Notes under the pieces: model-generated | Seen by the model: the letters and a program-made list of their open reading frames with translations, nothing else | Told to the model about the DNA's origin: nothing | The model's database searches: none | Translations under genes and position numbers: made by a program | Source of the DNA: an uncultured Pseudomonadota bacterium | GTDB lineage: Bacteria > Pseudomonadota > Gammaproteobacteria > Burkholderiales > SG8-39 | Assembly: GCA_903909415.1 (NCBI GenBank) | Contig: CAIVVS010000336.1 | Coordinates: 1 to 7,464 of the forward strand | DNA: 7,464 bases | Direction of reading: 5' to 3' | Shown: positions 5,890-7,464 of the stretch, piece after piece | Numbering within the stretch: the first letter of the stretch is position 1 | Layout of the letters: every line of letters begins with the position of its first letter

Positions 5890-5924
5890 CCCCGGGGTCG
5901 GGTCCCCGGGGTTGCGTCCCCGGG
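5890..5924. repeat. Three 14-bp-spaced CCCCGGG(G) repeats; likely bidirectional terminator
   Basis: CCCCGGGG occurs at 5890-5897 and 5904-5911, and CCCCGGG at 5918-5924, with an exact 14-bp period. Each unit is self-complementary, so neighbouring copies can pair into 8-bp stems with 6-nt loops (copies 1 with 2, or 2 with 3). The stretch fills the gap between the convergent methyltransferase and qmcA stops, where a shared terminator is expected. There is no T-run on either side, so termination may depend on the stem alone or on Rho. Confidence 0.5.
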
Positions 5925-5939
5925 CAGCGCCTAGGGACC

Positions 5940-6923
5940 TCAGGCCTTGGTGCGCGACTTGTCCAGCACCGTCATCGCGGTGGCCAGCACCGAGGACACG
6001 TCCGCGAGGTTGGACGGCACGATCATGGTGTTGTTGGTCTTGGCCAGGTTCGAGAACGCGGCGATGTAGAGCTCGGCCACCTTGAGGTTGGCGGCCTGCT
6101 CGCCGCCGTCCTTGCCGATGGCTGCGGCCACCGACTCCACCGCGTGCGCGGTCGCCTCGGCCACCAGCCGGATCGCGGTCGCCTCGCCCTGTGCCTTGTT
6201 GATCTGCGAGGTCTTCTCGCCCTCGGACTTCAGGATGGCGGCCTGCTTCTCGCCCTCGGCGACGTTGATCTCCTGCTGCTTCTCGCCCTCGGACTTGGCG
6301 ATCAGCGCGCGCTTCTCGCGCTCGGCGGTGATCTGCTGCTGCATGGAGCGCAGGATGGACTCGGGCGGGGTGATGTTCTTGATCTCGTAGCGCAGCACCT
6401 TCACGCCCCAGGAGCGGCCGGCCTCGTCCAGCACCGACACCACCTGGCGGTTCATCTCGTCGCGGCTCTCGAAGGTCTTGTCCAGCTCCATCTTGCCGAT
6501 CTCGCTCCGGAGCGCGGTCTGCGCCAGCTGCGTGATCGCGGCGATGTAGTTGGACGAGCCGTAGGAGGCGAGGCGCGGGTCGGTGACCTGGAAGTAGATG
6601 ATCCCGTCCACCGAGAGCTGGGTGTTGTCGCGCGTGATGCAGATCTGCTCGGGCACGTCCAGCGGCACCTCCTTCAGCGAGTGCCGGTAGGCGACGCGGT
6701 CGAAGAACGGCACGATGATGTTCAGGCCGGGCTGCAGCACCTCGTGGAACTTGCCCAGGCGCTCCACCACCCAGGCGTTCTGCTGCGGCACCACGCGCAC
6801 GCCCTCGATCACGAACACGATGGCCAGCGCGATGATGAAGAACGGGATCGCGAACGGTCGCGTCTGCTCGATGGTGGAGATGATGACCGTGGCGATGAAT
6901 ACGCCGATGATCCTCGCTAGCAT
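5940..6923 (-). CDS. qmcA: SPFH/Band 7 membrane protein, QmcA (stomatin-like)
   Basis: This 327-aa membrane-anchored protein of the stomatin/prohibitin/flotillin group is close to E. coli QmcA in length (about 305 aa). Two hydrophobic stretches (about 3-16 and 24-40) form the anchor. The Band 7 domain follows (about 41-200), with VVPQQNAWVVERLGKF, LQPGLNIIVPFFDR and the ITPPESI block. A charged, Ala/Glu-rich coiled coil comes next (about 195-265), with repeated GEKQ-type units (KSEGEKQQ, AEGEKQAA, KSEGEKTS). Such proteins oligomerise in the membrane and scaffold partners such as the FtsH protease; with NfeD they form a conserved pair. The ATG at 6923 is chosen for its AAGGAGG 4 nt upstream and for homology; a longer reading from 7157 (405 aa) is possible but has no ribosome binding site. 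It lies downstream of nfeD, 199 nt away. Confidence 0.92.
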   Translation of the reverse strand: MLARIIGVFIATVIISTIEQTRPFAIPFFIIALAIVFVIEGVRVVPQQNAWVVERLGKFHEVLQPGLNIIVPFFDRVAYRHSLKEVPLDVPEQICITRDNTQLSVDGIIYFQVTDPRLASYGSSNYIAAITQLAQTALRSEIGKMELDKTFESRDEMNRQVVSVLDEAGRSWGVKVLRYEIKNITPPESILRSMQQQITAEREKRALIAKSEGEKQQEINVAEGEKQAAILKSEGEKTSQINKAQGEATAIRLVAEATAHAVESVAAAIGKDGGEQAANLKVAELYIAAFSNLAKTNNTMIVPSNLADVSSVLATAMTVLDKSRTKA

Positions 6924-7122
6924 GCCGCCTCCTTGTTGTACTGACGGGTCGGGTGGTGTGGGAAGCACCGGGGCGCGTATCGCCCCGACGGTGGTGTGGT
7001 GGGACGAGACGTCGGGGGAGCCGTCGGCCCCGGCCGCGAAGCCGCCCGAGCCGGGCGCGCGGCCCGCGTCGCGCAGCTTGCGCGCCAGCAGCAGCGCGAG
7101 CTGGCGCGCCTTCTGCTCGGCC
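6924..7122 (-). other. nfeD-qmcA spacer with coding-like stretch
   Basis: This 199-bp gap is longer than usual for the pair. From the nfeD stop to about 6981, read in the qmcA frame, all 48 codons end in G or C, and none of the 27 A/T bases from 6981 to 7122 falls at a third position, so this part looks protein-coding. The implied peptide is Ala/Arg/Leu-rich (EAEQKARQLALLLARKLRDA, then Gly/Ala/Pro/Ser-rich). From 6980 to the qmcA start the pattern is lost (ATA, CTT, ACA, CCA, TCA, GTA). The frame has no stop before qmcA, and its only upstream ATG is at 7157, inside nfeD. It may be a frameshifted remnant or extension of nfeD, or a long qmcA N-terminus. Confidence 0.45.
6966..6993 (-). other. 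Stem-loop in the qmcA leader
   Basis: CGGGGCG (6969-6975) pairs perfectly with CGCCCCG (6981-6987) around a 5-nt loop. Three further pairs (CAC 6966-6968 with GTG 6991-6993) form beyond a small bulge. It sits 43 nt upstream of the qmcA start. It has no T-run and could be a weak attenuator or an RNA-processing site that sets nfeD and qmcA levels apart. Confidence 0.35.
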
Positions 7123-7464
7123 TCAGACCGGCCGGGTCCGGGCGAGCTTGAGGACATTGCCGTCCATGGCGGTGATGTAGAGCGTGGAACCGGTGGCGGG
7201 CAGCCCGCCTCCGGTCGGGTCGGTCAGGTAGGCCTCCCAGGTCGCGTCGCGGTAGCGCACGCGGCCGTGGCCCGCGGCTTCGTTGATCCAGGATTCCAGC
7301 ACCACCGGCTGGCCGGCGTCGAGCGAGGCCATCTGCACGCCGGCGCGGTTGGCGCGCAGGGCGTGCACCCAGTAGGCGCCGGCGACCGCCACCACCCCCG
7401 CGCCCACGGCCTGCGCCCACATCGGCGCACCGGCGAACGACAGGCCGGCCCCGGCGAAGGCACC
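7123..7464 (-). CDS. nfeD: NfeD-like membrane protein (partial, N-terminus off window)
   Basis: This is the C-terminal 113 codons of an NfeD/YbbJ-type protein; the frame stays open to the right edge, so the true start is outside. The visible part begins with hydrophobic, Gly/Ala-rich membrane segments (about the first 38 residues, ending HALRANRAG). It finishes with the small OB-fold domain: DAGQPVVLESW, GHGRVRYRDATWEAYL, and the closing strand STLYITAMDGNVLKLAR before TGA at 7123-7125. The pattern GRVRY...W.A and a final strand matches the E. coli YbbJ C-terminus. NfeD proteins partner with SPFH proteins in the membrane, and here qmcA lies downstream on the same strand. A methionine at 7422 lies within the membrane segment and is unlikely to be the start. 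The short form lacks room to judge whether a ClpP-like protease domain exists upstream. Confidence 0.85.
   Translation of the reverse strand, partial: GAFAGAGLSFAGAPMWAQAVGAGVVAVAGAYWVHALRANRAGVQMASLDAGQPVVLESWINEAAGHGRVRYRDATWEAYLTDPTGGGLPATGSTLYITAMDGNVLKLARTRPV

Noticed and set aside
6924..7157. Long 405-aa form of QmcA starting at 7157
   Set aside because: There is no ribosome site at 7157, and the last 20 codons before 6923 lose coding character, while the ATG at 6923 has AAGGAGG. The coding-like part is kept as a finding.

Overview
The window is GC-rich (roughly 70%, with codon third positions almost always G or C). The gene families point to a proteobacterium, probably a metabolically versatile beta- or gammaproteobacterium. 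The support is a BenA/BenB-type ring-hydroxylating oxygenase, a tandem UspA protein behind an FNR/ANR-like box, and an NfeD-QmcA pair. No marker gene fixes the taxon, so this is an inference.

Left part (1-3930): two paralogous Rieske oxygenase alpha subunits are transcribed divergently from a 292-bp control region (741-1032). The minus-strand gene is cut by the window's left edge. The plus-strand gene heads a tight three-gene operon: alpha subunit (1033-2370), beta subunit (GTG start overlapping the alpha stop by 4 nt, 2367-2876) and a Tdh-like zinc medium-chain dehydrogenase (2896-3930). The alpha and beta pair should form a terminal oxygenase that dihydroxylates or hydroxylates a benzoate- or anthranilate-like aromatic acid, and the dehydrogenase probably oxidises the product or a related alcohol. 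No reductase or ferredoxin is visible, and the short-chain diol dehydrogenase typical of ben operons is absent; either may lie outside the window.

Middle (3931-5939): a possible hairpin terminator closes the dehydrogenase operon. A TTGAT-N4-CTCAA box then precedes a 275-aa two-domain universal stress protein, suggesting induction under low oxygen. Next comes a 297-aa class I SAM methyltransferase resembling the cyclopropane-fatty-acid/sterol methyltransferase group, read from its own TATAAT-bearing promoter with almost no Shine-Dalgarno. It converges on qmcA across a 52-bp gap built from a 14-bp repeat carrying CCCCGGGG.

Right part (5940-7464, minus strand): an nfeD (partial, running off the right edge) to qmcA membrane-protein module. 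The 199-bp spacer between them is odd: 144 nt directly after the nfeD stop look protein-coding in the qmcA frame, then the pattern breaks at a hairpin just before the strong qmcA ribosome binding site.

Most of the window is recognisable families. The points most worth a second look are the divergent oxygenase pair with its repeat-rich control region, the unusual dehydrogenase partner, the FNR-like box, and the coding-like nfeD-qmcA spacer.
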